DNA of 64,000 bases from Halopseudomonas pelagia (GTDB taxonomy: Bacteria > Pseudomonadota > Gammaproteobacteria > Pseudomonadales > Pseudomonadaceae): NCBI RefSeq assembly GCF_009497895.1, contig NZ_CP033116.1, positions 1,984,001 to 2,048,000 on the forward strand, in the 5' to 3' direction. A program made the translations under genes and the position numbers. The notes under the pieces were generated by a model that did no database searches, was not told the DNA's origin, and saw nothing but the letters and a program-made list of their open reading frames with translations. Below, piece after piece: positions 17,101 to 26,052 of the stretch (its first letter is position 1; each line of letters begins with the position of its first letter).

Positions 17101-18249
17101 ATGCTGAAAGCTCGAGCGGAAGAAAAAAGCTTTATCCTGTTATTAGTGATCGTATCGGTGGCCTTTATCTGGCTGTTGTTGCCGTTTTATAGCGCGGTTT
17201 TCTGGGGCACCATTTTAGCGATCATCTTCCAGCCGGTGCAGCGCTGGATTGAAACCAAACTCAATGGTCGGCGCGGTTTATCGGCATTTGTGACGCTGAT
17301 GATGATCTTGTTGATGGTGATCCTGCCGGTGATTTTTCTCACCGGAGCGCTGGTGCAGGAAGGCGCGGCTCTGTACGAGCGGATGGAGTCCGGCAATATC
17401 AATTTTGGTGATTACTTCGAGCAGATCATGACCGCGCTACCCGGGCCAGTGCAGGATCTGCTGGCGCGATTCGGGTTGGCGGATCTTTCCGGCGTCCAAC
17501 AGCAGCTCTCTGAGGGTGCGCAGCAAGCCAGCCAATTCGTTGCCACCAAGGCATTTGGTGTCGGCCAGGACACTTTCCGCTTCCTGGTCAGCTTCGCGAT
17601 CATGCTCTATCTGCTTTTCTTTCTGTTGCGCGACGGGCCCACGGTTTCCCGGCATATCAAGCGAGCCATCCCGCTGGGTGAAACATACAAGCAGCACCTA
17701 CTGACCAAGTTCACCATGGTGGTCAAGGCTACGGTCAAAGGTAACATCGCTGTGGCGGTGGTGCAGGGCGCGTTGGGCGGCTTTATTTTCTGGGTGCTGG
17801 GGCTTCAGGGTGCGCTGCTGTGGGGTGTGCTGATGGCGGTGCTGTCATTGTTGCCGGCGGTGGGTGCAGGCTTGATCTGGGGGCCGGTCGCTATTTACTT
17901 TCTGGCCACTGGGGCGATCTGGCAGGCTGCGGTATTGACCGCCTTCGGTGCCATTGTGATTGGGCTGGCGGACAACATTTTGCGCCCGCAACTGGTCGGC
18001 AAGGATCTCAAACTGCCGGACTACGTAGTACTGATTTCCACTCTCGGCGGACTGTCTTTGTTTGGTCTGAACGGCTTTGTGATCGGACCAATGATTGCCG
18101 CGCTATTTATCGCGGCCTGGAGCTTGTTTGCTGATGCGAGGGAGCAGGCGAAAATCGAAATCCCGCTGGCCGACACGCCTGCAACACCTGCGTCCACGCC
18201 ACAAATTGATACTCTGTCGATTAGCTCCGGCGGCGATGCTAGCCGTTAG
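17101..18249 (+). CDS. AI-2E family (PerM/YdiK) permease
   Basis: 382 residues with about eight hydrophobic segments, beginning FILLLVIVSVAFIWLLLPF. The family signature region lies after the cytoplasmic loop (AILFQPVQRWIETKLNGRR early; DNILRPQLVGKDLKLPDYVV and LFGLNGFVIGPMIAALF late). Members have been linked to autoinducer-2 export or to Na/H exchange, so no substrate can be assigned here. A polar 30-residue tail ends the protein. It is a single-gene unit with a terminator 10 bp downstream. Confidence 0.88.
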   Translation: MLKARAEEKSFILLLVIVSVAFIWLLLPFYSAVFWGTILAIIFQPVQRWIETKLNGRRGLSAFVTLMMILLMVILPVIFLTGALVQEGAALYERMESGNINFGDYFEQIMTALPGPVQDLLARFGLADLSGVQQQLSEGAQQASQFVATKAFGVGQDTFRFLVSFAIMLYLLFFLLRDGPTVSRHIKRAIPLGETYKQHLLTKFTMVVKATVKGNIAVAVVQGALGGFIFWVLGLQGALLWGVLMAVLSLLPAVGAGLIWGPVAIYFLATGAIWQAAVLTAFGAIVIGLADNILRPQLVGKDLKLPDYVVLISTLGGLSLFGLNGFVIGPMIAALFIAAWSLFADAREQAKIEIPLADTPATPASTPQIDTLSISSGGDASR

Positions 18250-18258
18250 AACGGAACC

Positions 18259-18281
18259 AGCCCGCCTGTTCAGGCGGGCTT
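18259..18281. terminator. bidirectional terminator
   Basis: AGCCCGCCTG-TT-CAGGCGGGCT followed by TT, a perfect 10-bp stem between the convergent permease and glpK genes. The T-tract is short. Confidence 0.75.
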
Positions 18282-18299
18282 AGCCCAGACAAGAACACC

Positions 18300-19790
18300 T
18301 TAGACAGGTACATCTCTGACACGGCGAATGGCATCCAGCCAGCCGGAATAGAGCTGCTCGCGTTTGGCCTCGGGCATGGCCGGGCTAAATGCGCGCTCGC
18401 ATTGCCAACGTTGGGCTATGTCGTCCAGATCCTTGAACAAACCAATCTGTAACCCAGCGAGATAAGCGGCGCCCAGCGCTGTGGTTTCGGTCACCTGCGG
18501 CCTGTCTACCGGTACACCGAGAATATTTGCCAACGCCTGAACCACCCAGTTGTTGACTACCATGCCGCCATCCACGCGCAGTGCGGCGGTGCTGTTGGCG
18601 CCGTCGGCGATCATCGCGTCCAGCAGGTCGCGGGTTTGAAAACACACCGACTGCAGGCCGGCGGTGACGATCTCGGCAATGCCGGTGTCGCGCGTCAGGC
18701 CAAAGATCGCGCCCCGTGCCTTCGGGTCCCAGTAGGGTGCGCCCAGGCCGGTAAAGGCCGGTACCAGGTAGACGCCGCACTGGTCACCGGTCTCTTCGGC
18801 CATGGCTTCGGTTTCGCCGGCATGCTGAATCAGTTTCAGGCCGTCTCGCAGCCATTGAATCGCTGCACCGGCAACAAAGATGCTGCCCTCCAGAGCATAG
18901 GTAGTCTTGCCTTTGAGCCGATAGCCGACGGTGGTTAACAGCCGGTGCTCGGAGCGGATCGGCTTGTCACCGGTATTCATCACCATAAAGCATCCGGTGC
19001 CATACGTGCTTTTGACCATGCCGGCTTTGAAGCAGGCCTGGCCAATCAGCGCTGCCTGCTGATCGCCGGCGATGCCGGCTACGGGAATCGCCGCGCCCAA
19101 TACGTCGGCTTCAGTAGTGCCGAATTCGGCAGCACAGTCCATCACCTCGGGCAGCAAGCTGGAGGGGATGCCTAGCAGTTCGAGCATTTGCTCGTCCCAC
19201 TGCTGGGTATGAATATTGAACATCAGCGTGCGCGAGGCGTTGCTGGCGTCAGTACGGTGCACCTTACCGCCGGTCAGACGCCAGAGCAGGAAAGTGTCGA
19301 CGGTACCGAACCGCAGTTTGCCCTGGTCGGCGCGTTCTCGGGCGCTATCAACGTTGTCCAGTAGCCAGCGTAGTTTGGTGCCGGAAAAGTAGGGGTCGAT
19401 CAACAGCCCGGTATTGGCCGTGACCATCGCCTCGTGACCGGCTTCTTTCAGCTCGGTGCAGTAGTCGGCGGTGCGCCGATCCTGCCAAACGATCGCGTGA
19501 TGTAGCAGTTCGCCGGTCTCGGCATCCCACAGCAGCGTGGTTTCACGCTGGTTGGTAATGCCGATGGCGCTAATATCGCTGGCCTGAAGTTGAGCCTTGT
19601 GCAGTACATCGCGGCAAACGTCCAGGGTGCTGGACCAGATCTCTTCGCCGTCGTGCTCGACCCAGCCGTCCTGTGGAAAGTACTGCTTGAACTCGGCCTG
19701 AGAGACGGCGACGGGGTTGGCCTGGGCGTCAAAAATAATGGCGCGGCTACTGGTAGTGCCCTGGTCGATGGCGAGAATATGCTGGGCCAT
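18300..19790 (-). CDS. glpK: glycerol kinase
   Basis: 496 residues, standard length. It phosphorylates glycerol to sn-glycerol 3-phosphate. Visible FGGY features: [17 protein letters not shown] phosphate loop, [34 protein letters not shown], and the C-terminal [19 protein letters not shown] and [12 protein letters not shown]. All conserved motifs look intact. Neither glpF, glpD nor glpR is next to it; the YbaK gene is 35 bp upstream on the same strand and may be cotranscribed. Confidence 0.97.
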   Translation of the reverse strand: MAQHILAIDQGTTSSRAIIFDAQANPVAVSQAEFKQYFPQDGWVEHDGEEIWSSTLDVCRDVLHKAQLQASDISAIGITNQRETTLLWDAETGELLHHAIVWQDRRTADYCTELKEAGHEAMVTANTGLLIDPYFSGTKLRWLLDNVDSARERADQGKLRFGTVDTFLLWRLTGGKVHRTDASNASRTLMFNIHTQQWDEQMLELLGIPSSLLPEVMDCAAEFGTTEADVLGAAIPVAGIAGDQQAALIGQACFKAGMVKSTYGTGCFMVMNTGDKPIRSEHRLLTTVGYRLKGKTTYALEGSIFVAGAAIQWLRDGLKLIQHAGETEAMAEETGDQCGVYLVPAFTGLGAPYWDPKARGAIFGLTRDTGIAEIVTAGLQSVCFQTRDLLDAMIADGANSTAALRVDGGMVVNNWVVQALANILGVPVDRPQVTETTALGAAYLAGLQIGLFKDLDDIAQRWQCERAFSPAMPEAKREQLYSGWLDAIRRVRDVPV

Positions 19791-19825
19791 GGCGCGGCTG
19801 TCCTTGTTGTGATTGCTTTTAACGG

Positions 19826-20311
19826 TCAGTGATGCGGTTTGTCTGCGCGGCTAATGTTCGCGAATTCCCCACGGGTCTGGCTGGCCAGCGCCTCTGCGGT
19901 CAGTTCAATTTCCAACCCACGTCGGCCGCCGCTGACATACAGGGTAGGCCATTGCCGGGCGCTGGTGTCGATAAAGGTCCGCAATGCTTTCTTTTGCCCT
20001 AACGGGCTGATGCCGCCCAGCAGATAGCCGGTGCTGCGCTGTGCAGCGGCGGGGTCGGCCATGGCAATTTTTTTGACGTGGGCTGAAGCTGCCAGTGCTT
20101 TAAGATCAAGCATGCCGTTGACCGGTACAATGGCAACCAATAGCTCGGCGGTTTCGCTGCTGGCTAGCAGCGTCTTGAACACACGCGCAGGATCGAGTCC
20201 GAGTTTGTCGGCGGCTTCACCGCCATAAGATTGGGCCTTGGGGTCATGTTGATAGCGATGCAGCCGGTAATCAATGCCGGCTTTGTCGAGCAATTTTGTA
20301 GCTGGCGTCAT
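19826..20311 (-). CDS. ybaK: YbaK/EbsC-type aminoacyl-tRNA deacylase
   Basis: 161 residues from the ATG at 20311, preceded by CAGGAATT. It hydrolyses mischarged Cys-tRNA(Pro) in characterised homologues. Family features: [34 protein letters not shown], the substrate-pocket Lys and Gly region [22 protein letters not shown], and [20 protein letters not shown]. Specificity for Cys versus other tRNAs cannot be read off, but the sequence is close to YbaK rather than ProX. Confidence 0.9.
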   Translation of the reverse strand: MTPATKLLDKAGIDYRLHRYQHDPKAQSYGGEAADKLGLDPARVFKTLLASSETAELLVAIVPVNGMLDLKALAASAHVKKIAMADPAAAQRSTGYLLGGISPLGQKKALRTFIDTSARQWPTLYVSGGRRGLEIELTAEALASQTRGEFANISRADKPHH

Positions 20312-20373
20312 GGTGAATTCCTGGCAGGGACGCTGCAAGATTAAAGCGTCCCTGCGCTGTCGCCAAGTGCTGA

Positions 20374-21411
20374 TCAGCTGTCGGCGATCTTCACTACCAG
20401 CTTGCCGAAGTTCCTGCCTTCCAGCAGCCCCATAAAGGCGGCAGGTGCATTCTCCAGTCCATCGACCTGATCTTCCTTGACCTTGACCTTGCCTTCGGCA
20501 ACCCAGGGCGTCATGACCTTGAGAAACTCGGGGTAGTGCGGGCCGTAGTTGTCAAAAATGATAAACGCCTGCATGCGAATACGCTGGCTGAGCATCAGGC
20601 GCATCAACTGCGGCAAACGATCCGGGCCAGGCGGCAGCTCGGTGGCATTGTACTGGGCGATCAGGCCGCAGACCGGAATGCGCGAGTGCGGATTAAGCAG
20701 CGGCATCACCGCGTCGAACACCTTGCCACCGACGTTCTCGAAGTACACATCGATACCCTGGGGGCAGGCCTGGGCCAGTTGCTCGGCGAGGTCATCCTGT
20801 TTGTGATCCAGGCAGGCATCAAAGCCGAGCTCCTTGACCGCGTAAGCGCATTTTTCCGCACCGCCAGCTACGCCGACCACGCGGCAGCCCTTGAGCTTGG
20901 CAACCTGGCCCACGACCGCGCCGACCGGACCGGTGGCGGCGGCGACTACCACGGTTTCACCCGGCTTGGGCTGGCCGATGTCCAGCAGGCCCATATAGCC
21001 GGTAAAGCCGGGCATGCCGAGTACACCCAGTGCCTGCGAAGGGTTCTGCATCTGCGGGTCGAGCTTGAACACCATGGTGCCATTGCTGACCGAATAATCC
21101 TGCCAACCGGCCGTGTAGGACATGACCAGATCGCCCTTGGCGAAGCCTTCAAGGTGCGACTCCTCCACCCGACATACCGCGCCACAGGGCATCACGCCGC
21201 CAACCGGTACCGGCTCTGAATAGGACTTGGCATCGCTCATCCGCCCGCGCATGTAGGGGTCCAGGGACGTCCACAGGGCGCGGAGCAGCATCTGACCCTG
21301 TTCGGGTTTTGGGATCGGGCTTTCGACCAGGTTGAAGTTCTCGGCTTTAGGAGCGCCTACCGGGCGTGAAGCGAGCAGTATCTGACGGTTGACCTGATTG
21401 TTCTGAGGCAT
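20374..21411 (-). CDS. NADP-dependent medium-chain reductase (CurA/YncB-like)
   Basis: 345 residues of the zinc-free MDR family that includes E. coli CurA and 2-alkenal reductases; it reduces alpha,beta-unsaturated ketones or aldehydes with NADPH. Characteristic parts: SLDPYMRGRMSDAKSY near residue 50, GMPGFTGYMGLLDIGQPKPGE, the nucleotide loop AAATGPVGAVVGQVAKLKGCRVVG, and DVYFENVGGKVFDAV. A perfect palindrome 75 bp upstream of the start (21486-21505) is a likely operator. Substrate is not determinable. Confidence 0.92.
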   Translation of the reverse strand: MPQNNQVNRQILLASRPVGAPKAENFNLVESPIPKPEQGQMLLRALWTSLDPYMRGRMSDAKSYSEPVPVGGVMPCGAVCRVEESHLEGFAKGDLVMSYTAGWQDYSVSNGTMVFKLDPQMQNPSQALGVLGMPGFTGYMGLLDIGQPKPGETVVVAAATGPVGAVVGQVAKLKGCRVVGVAGGAEKCAYAVKELGFDACLDHKQDDLAEQLAQACPQGIDVYFENVGGKVFDAVMPLLNPHSRIPVCGLIAQYNATELPPGPDRLPQLMRLMLSQRIRMQAFIIFDNYGPHYPEFLKVMTPWVAEGKVKVKEDQVDGLENAPAAFMGLLEGRNFGKLVVKIADS

Positions 21412-21485
21412 GGGTGTCTCCCTGGTTATTTGGTTGCGAGTACGGGATAAGTTGTTGGCAATAACTGTGCATGCAGAATGCGAGC

Positions 21486-21505
21486 GGTTGACCGGTAGGT
21501 CAACC
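21486..21505. promoter_or_regulatory. operator candidate GGTTGACC-N4-GGTCAACC
   Basis: Perfect 8-bp inverted repeat with 4-nt spacer, centred about 85 bp upstream of the CurA-like reductase. Geometry (TTGACC-N4-GGTCAA) resembles the NemR box TAGACC-N4-GGTCTA that controls electrophile-detoxifying reductases in E. coli. No TetR-family gene is adjacent. Confidence 0.5.
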
Positions 21506-21554
21506 AGGCTGGCACAGGCTTATGGTGGGGTATTGATCAGGCGAAGATCGGCTA

Positions 21555-22139
21555 CTAGTCGCCGTGGGTCATATTCCAACTGCTGATAAAGTCGCGAGCC
21601 AGGCCGCCGCGGTGGGGGTAGGTAAGTTGCCAAACATGCGCAAGTGCCTGAGTATCGGATGCTTCGGCAAGGCAGACTGCCTGCTGCTGGTAAATCATCC
21701 ATGCGATGGCGGTAGCATAAGCCAGGTTATAGGCCAGCTCGGCGTGCGGATCCTGCAGAAAGCAGCGTTGGCTAGCCAGTCCGCGAATCAGGCTGGCGAG
21801 GTCAGGCTGGGTAGCCAGGTAGTCGTCCCACAGCCGGGTGTGCACGCTGGCGCTGATGCCGTATGGCCCGATGCCGTCGCCCGATTGCTTGTCCGCCGGC
21901 AGCCAGGCCATGGCCAGCAAGGTGCCCAATAACAGATTTTCAGCTCTGGTGTCGGCGACGCCCAAATAGGTCAAGGTCGGGCGTATCACATGACAACGCA
22001 AGCTCTGCGGCGGTACCAGAACGGCGATGTTCAGCGGCGGATTGAAAGGAAGCGCGGGTTCCTGACCGATCGCAGCTGCGGGATCATGATTCAGGTGAAG
22101 CTGAGGAGACTGCATCAAATACGGGCTAACCGTTGTCAC
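21555..22139 (-). CDS. hypothetical protein, faint phage-lysozyme-like pattern
   Basis: 194 residues, no signal peptide or membrane segment. The middle part (RPTLTYLGVADTRAENLLLGTLLA, then SGDGIGPYGISASVHTRLWDDYLATQP) recalls a phage-borne family with a LLLGTALxESG and GGGPALGLFQMEP pattern that I associate with lysozyme-like proteins, but the match is partial and the catalytic Glu is not evident. It is divergent from the hybrid kinase at 22298. Treat as unknown. Confidence 0.6.
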   Translation of the reverse strand: MTTVSPYLMQSPQLHLNHDPAAAIGQEPALPFNPPLNIAVLVPPQSLRCHVIRPTLTYLGVADTRAENLLLGTLLAMAWLPADKQSGDGIGPYGISASVHTRLWDDYLATQPDLASLIRGLASQRCFLQDPHAELAYNLAYATAIAWMIYQQQAVCLAEASDTQALAHVWQLTYPHRGGLARDFISSWNMTHGD

Positions 22140-22241
22140 ATGATCACCTTAACTGCATAAGTACGTTAAAGGGCTTAGGTGAAGCATAGTCCTAAAAAGA
22201 CAAAGTAAAATATTGTTTTTAAACTGATTAATCTTTTAATT

Positions 22242-22269
22242 TTGTTCCTATATTTCCCGATGGTATAAA
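22242..22269 (+). promoter_or_regulatory. candidate sigma70 promoter of the hybrid kinase
   Basis: TTGTTC (22242-22247), 16-bp spacer, TATAAA (22264-22269), inside a markedly AT-rich 150-bp divergent region. The -10 ends 28 bp before the ATG at 22298. Confidence 0.45.
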
Positions 22270-22297
22270 AAGGCCATTACACAACAAATAGAACAGG

Positions 22298-24085
22298 ATG
22301 TCGGCTATGTCACCGGGCCCTGCCAGCTCCCAGATTCCTATTGACGAACCAGCGTTGCTGGCCCAACAACGTAGTTTTACCAACCTGCGTTTCAGCCAGG
22401 GCTTTGAACCAGATTTTCAGCGCTATCTGCATGACAAGATGTGCAATCGGGTGTGGGTGGTGGCCTTTTCCTGCGTCATTTTCATGTTGCTGTTCGTCTG
22501 GATTGATCTGACCTATTTGCCCGCGTATTTGAATCGCTATACTGTCAGCGTACGCCTGGTGGTGCTGACAATCGTCTGCATCACCCTCTGGTATGCCAAT
22601 CGACCCAACAAAATCGTCCCGCAACGGGCCTTCGCTGCAGCCTGGCTCAGTTATGTGTTGAGCGGGCTGATGGTGGCCATGATCATTGTCGTCAGCCGCA
22701 TTGCGGACATCGGCGTGCAGGTCACCCACGACGGTCTGTATCTGGTGTTGCTCTCGGGTTTCTTTCTGCTTGGCTTACCGATGCGCTATGCGGTGACCGG
22801 GTCCTGGGGCATCGTGCTGGCATACCTGTGGGCGGAATATATGATTGGCAGCCCGCGCAGTTTGATCATCGCCAGCGGGTTATTCCTGGTGTGCTTCAAT
22901 CTGATCGGCAGCCTCGGCGCGTATATCTATGAGTACATGATGCGCGGCGCATACCTGAATGAGCGCCTACTGGTCGCAGCGCGCGCACGGGCCGAGCGCG
23001 AAAGTCAAAGTAAGACGCGCTTTCTGGCTACTGCCAGTCATGACTTGCGCCAACCGTTGCATGCCATGTCCTTGTTTATCCAGCACCTTGACGAGCGAGT
23101 GATCGATCCTCCGCTCCGGCTGACGGTCAAACGCCTGGCGGACTCAACTCAGTTGCTGCAAGCCATGCTTAATTCGCTGCTGGATATCTCGCGGTTGAGT
23201 GTGGGAATGGTACGTCCGCAACTGCGGGCTTTCAACCTGCGGCCGTGGCTGTTGCGGTTACTGGCCGGACTGGAAGCCAGCGCTGAACAGCGCGGCGTAC
23301 GAATGCACCTGGTTTGCCCACCTCACATTGCCGTCTACAGCGATCCATTGGTGTTGGAGCGGCTGATTCGCAACTTTCTCAACAACGCATTGCTGCACGC
23401 CCAGGCGACTGAGGTTCGTATTGAAGTCGTAAGGGTCGAACAGCGTGTGCGCTTGTCGGTGGTCGATAATGGTTGCGGTTTGAGCACCGTCGAGCAAGAG
23501 CAGGTCTTCGATGAGTTTACGCAGTTGAATAACCCTGCGCGTACGCTGGAGAAGGGCGTAGGGTTGGGGCTGTCCATCTGCAGACAATTGATGCACCTGC
23601 TGGAATACCCCTCTGGTCTGATCTCTGCGCCGGGGCAGGGTTCGCAGTTCTGGATAGAAGTGCCGGTGGCTGACTGGACCGAGGAGCTGAAGAGCGCTCC
23701 TGAGCATCAACAAACTACTTTGCTCGGCAACGTGGTGGTCATCGAGAACGACCTGATCAACCAGGAAGCGATGGAAACCCTGTTGCGGGAATGGGGTTGT
23801 ACGGTGCGCTGTTATCAGACGCCCGAGCAAGCGCTGGAAAACATCCTGCCGGGCAGCGTAGATCTGCTGGTCAGCGATTACCGGCTGGAGGGTAGTATGG
23901 ATGGCATCTCACTGGTCAGGTCGCTGCGTGAGCGCGGTCTGCATACTGGCGCCACGCTGTTGATTACCGCTGATACCAGCGAAGAAGTCGCCGAGGCGGC
24001 GCGCTTGACGGATATCGAGCTGATCTATAAACCGGTACTACCCGCTCGCCTGCGGCGACTGATCCAGCAGTTGCTCGCCGACTAA
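22298..24085 (+). CDS. membrane hybrid sensor histidine kinase
   Basis: 595 residues. Six or so hydrophobic segments (about 45-210, starting VWVVAFSCVIFMLLFVWIDL) form the sensor, without a recognised periplasmic domain. A short coiled linker leads to HisKA with H-box ATASHDLRQPLHAMSLFIQH, then HATPase_c (RNFLNNALLHA N-box, DNGCGLS, GVGLGLSICRQL) and a C-terminal receiver (about 475-590) with phospho-Asp in LLVSDYRLEG, acidic pair EN-D and Lys in IYKPV. This layout matches the kinases that partner NarL-type regulators in pseudomonads. It runs tail to tail with such a regulator, their stops overlapping by 3 nt, so the pair probably forms one system. Confidence 0.92.
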   Translation: MSAMSPGPASSQIPIDEPALLAQQRSFTNLRFSQGFEPDFQRYLHDKMCNRVWVVAFSCVIFMLLFVWIDLTYLPAYLNRYTVSVRLVVLTIVCITLWYANRPNKIVPQRAFAAAWLSYVLSGLMVAMIIVVSRIADIGVQVTHDGLYLVLLSGFFLLGLPMRYAVTGSWGIVLAYLWAEYMIGSPRSLIIASGLFLVCFNLIGSLGAYIYEYMMRGAYLNERLLVAARARAERESQSKTRFLATASHDLRQPLHAMSLFIQHLDERVIDPPLRLTVKRLADSTQLLQAMLNSLLDISRLSVGMVRPQLRAFNLRPWLLRLLAGLEASAEQRGVRMHLVCPPHIAVYSDPLVLERLIRNFLNNALLHAQATEVRIEVVRVEQRVRLSVVDNGCGLSTVEQEQVFDEFTQLNNPARTLEKGVGLGLSICRQLMHLLEYPSGLISAPGQGSQFWIEVPVADWTEELKSAPEHQQTTLLGNVVVIENDLINQEAMETLLREWGCTVRCYQTPEQALENILPGSVDLLVSDYRLEGSMDGISLVRSLRERGLHTGATLLITADTSEEVAEAARLTDIELIYKPVLPARLRRLIQQLLAD

Positions 24086-24723
24086 AGGCTGACCAAGCCG
24101 AGCTTGCGAGCAATACCCACGCACTCGGTACGATTGTGGCAGTCGAAGGTGATGAACAAGGCCTTGAGATGCGTTTTGACCGTATCTTCCGAGAGATTCA
24201 GGCGCTGACAAATTACCTTGTTCGGCAGGCCCTCACTGAGCAGATCAAGGATCTCCAACTGCCGGGGGGTAACACCCAGCTCGCGTGCAGATGCTTGGCG
24301 ATCCGTAGGCATGCCATTGCCGATGACGACCTGTTCGCCGAACAGCAAGCGCGTCACCGCATCCAGCAGAGTGCCGCCGTCGGCGGTCTTGCTGATAAAG
24401 CCCGACGCGCCGAGCTGCATGGCAGCGTCCAGATCGCTGGCGCTGTTGCTCGCGGTCAGTATTGCAATAGGCACCAGCGCATCGATCTTGCGTAACTTCT
24501 GCAGCAATGCCAGACCGCTACTGTCGGGCAGTTGCAGGTCGAGCAGAATCAGATCGTAGGTGTGTTCGCTGGCGTGCTGCTCGGCCTCGTTAGCGTTGTG
24601 TGCATGGTCAAGTCTGACGTCCTGGCAGAGATTCTGCAGCGTCAAACTCAAGCCATCGAGGTAAATCTGATGATCATCGATCAGCAGCAAACGCGTATCA
24701 GGCGGCAGGTTTGGGGCCAGCAT
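24082..24723 (-). CDS. NarL/FixJ-type response regulator
   Basis: 213 residues. Receiver (about 10-125) with LLLIDDH, phospho-Asp in LILLDLQLPDSSG and Lys in GFISKTA; LuxR helix-turn-helix (about 148-205) with VTPRQLEILDLLSEGLPNK and LNLSEDTVKTHLKALF. All phosphorylation residues are intact. Convergent with the hybrid kinase gene; the opposed stops overlap (TAA on plus, TAG on minus at 24082-24085). Inferred partner of that kinase. Targets unknown. Confidence 0.93.
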   Translation of the reverse strand: MLAPNLPPDTRLLLIDDHQIYLDGLSLTLQNLCQDVRLDHAHNANEAEQHASEHTYDLILLDLQLPDSSGLALLQKLRKIDALVPIAILTASNSASDLDAAMQLGASGFISKTADGGTLLDAVTRLLFGEQVVIGNGMPTDRQASARELGVTPRQLEILDLLSEGLPNKVICQRLNLSEDTVKTHLKALFITFDCHNRTECVGIARKLGLVSL

Positions 24724-24858
24724 GGATGCTTCCTTAGGTAATCCACCGTGTACAGCGCACGGGCATCACGGTGTTTTTATTATTGGATGGATCATAAGCA
24801 ACCTTGCTCTGAAGGTCTAGGTGCAGGGTTGGCAATACGCGCAGAGCGCGTGGCGTCT

Positions 24859-26052
24859 TTAAGCCGGGAAACTTTTGCGGCGCAAGTAAACAATCAACCC
24901 GAGGTTGATCAGCAGGACCAGCAAACTGCCAGCCACAACGCTCGGCCAACCGGCCAAGCGCCAGAAGGGCTCCAGGTAATACACCCCCAGAGCCGAGCCA
25001 AGATAGTAGAAAACGGAATACAGTGAGGACGCGCTGGCCTTGCTGTGGGTCGCATGCTGATTGATCCAGGCGTTGGCCAGCGAATGGGTGAGGAAGAAGC
25101 CGAACGCATTACATAACAAGCCGGCAAGGATCAGCCACAATTGCTCCGAGAGAGTGATCAGGCAGCCGCCGATCAATAACAACACGCCGATGGCCATCCC
25201 CGGCAACCCGCCTCCGTAGCTCAGGCGACCGGACAGTGCAGCAGAGAAGGTGCCGGCCAGATAGGTGAGAAACAGCAGGCCCAGTGCACCGGCACCGAGT
25301 TGCCAGGGTTCCGCGCTGAGGCGAAAGGTCAGATAGGTGTACAGGTTGATGAAGATCATGAAGTTGCAGCCGCCGAGCAGAAACGCTGGCAGCAATTGTC
25401 GATTGCACAGATGATCAATAAAACTTCGGAAGCTTCCTGCCAGTGACAGCCGCTGCGGGAGAAAACCGGCAGGGCGGGGCAGCAGAATCGCCACGCAGAT
25501 CAGGCCGAGCAAGGTGAAGGCCGCGAGGCTGAGAAATACCGCCTGCAATCCCAGATGCTCACCAATAAAGCCCCCTGCTAACCGCCCACCCGCGCCACCG
25601 ACAGTGTTGCCCGCGATATACAGCCCCACTGCGGCGACCATTGCCTTGCGGCTCATGCTGTCGCCCAAGTAGGCGATCGCCACCGCTGGTAGCACGCCCA
25701 GGCAAATACCCAAGGCTGCGCGTAACCACAGCAGTAGCGAATAGTCGGTGGTATAAGCCATGGCCAGATTGAGCACTAAGGTGGCCGTGATACCTGCCAA
25801 CAGCGGGCCCTTGCGGCCAATCGCGTCTGACAGAGGGCCATGCACCAGCAGCGAACAGGCCAGTGTCAGGTTGGTCAGGGTAAATACACTGCTGGCCTGC
25901 AGGCTGGTGATCTGGAAGGTCTCGGCAATCAGCGGCAGCAGCGGATGTATTGCATACAGATTGGCAAACACCACCAGTGACGCCAGAATCAACGCCAGAC
26001 AGGCCCGGCGAAAAGCCGGGGTGCCTTTTTCAATCAGCGGTTCAACGCTCAC
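24859..26052 (-). CDS. MFS efflux permease (YnfM-like)
   Basis: 397 residues from the GTG at 26052; the frame is open further upstream, but that part overlaps the ion-channel gene and encodes no membrane segment. About 12 hydrophobic helices begin at ACLALILASLVVFANLYAI. The MFS motif LSDAIGRKGPLLAG lies between helices 2 and 3. The start overlaps the end of the channel gene by 11 nt, so the two are cotranscribed and likely coupled. Family members include arabinose and acriflavine efflux proteins; substrate unknown. Confidence 0.88.
   Translation of the reverse strand: MSVEPLIEKGTPAFRRACLALILASLVVFANLYAIHPLLPLIAETFQITSLQASSVFTLTNLTLACSLLVHGPLSDAIGRKGPLLAGITATLVLNLAMAYTTDYSLLLWLRAALGICLGVLPAVAIAYLGDSMSRKAMVAAVGLYIAGNTVGGAGGRLAGGFIGEHLGLQAVFLSLAAFTLLGLICVAILLPRPAGFLPQRLSLAGSFRSFIDHLCNRQLLPAFLLGGCNFMIFINLYTYLTFRLSAEPWQLGAGALGLLFLTYLAGTFSAALSGRLSYGGGLPGMAIGVLLLIGGCLITLSEQLWLILAGLLCNAFGFFLTHSLANAWINQHATHSKASASSLYSVFYYLGSALGVYYLEPFWRLAGWPSVVAGSLLVLLINLGLIVYLRRKSFPA

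Noticed and set aside
25000..26000. Prophage or integrative element around the tRNA or IS
   Set aside because: No integrase, att-type repeat of the tRNA-Sec end, or phage structural gene was found anywhere in the window.
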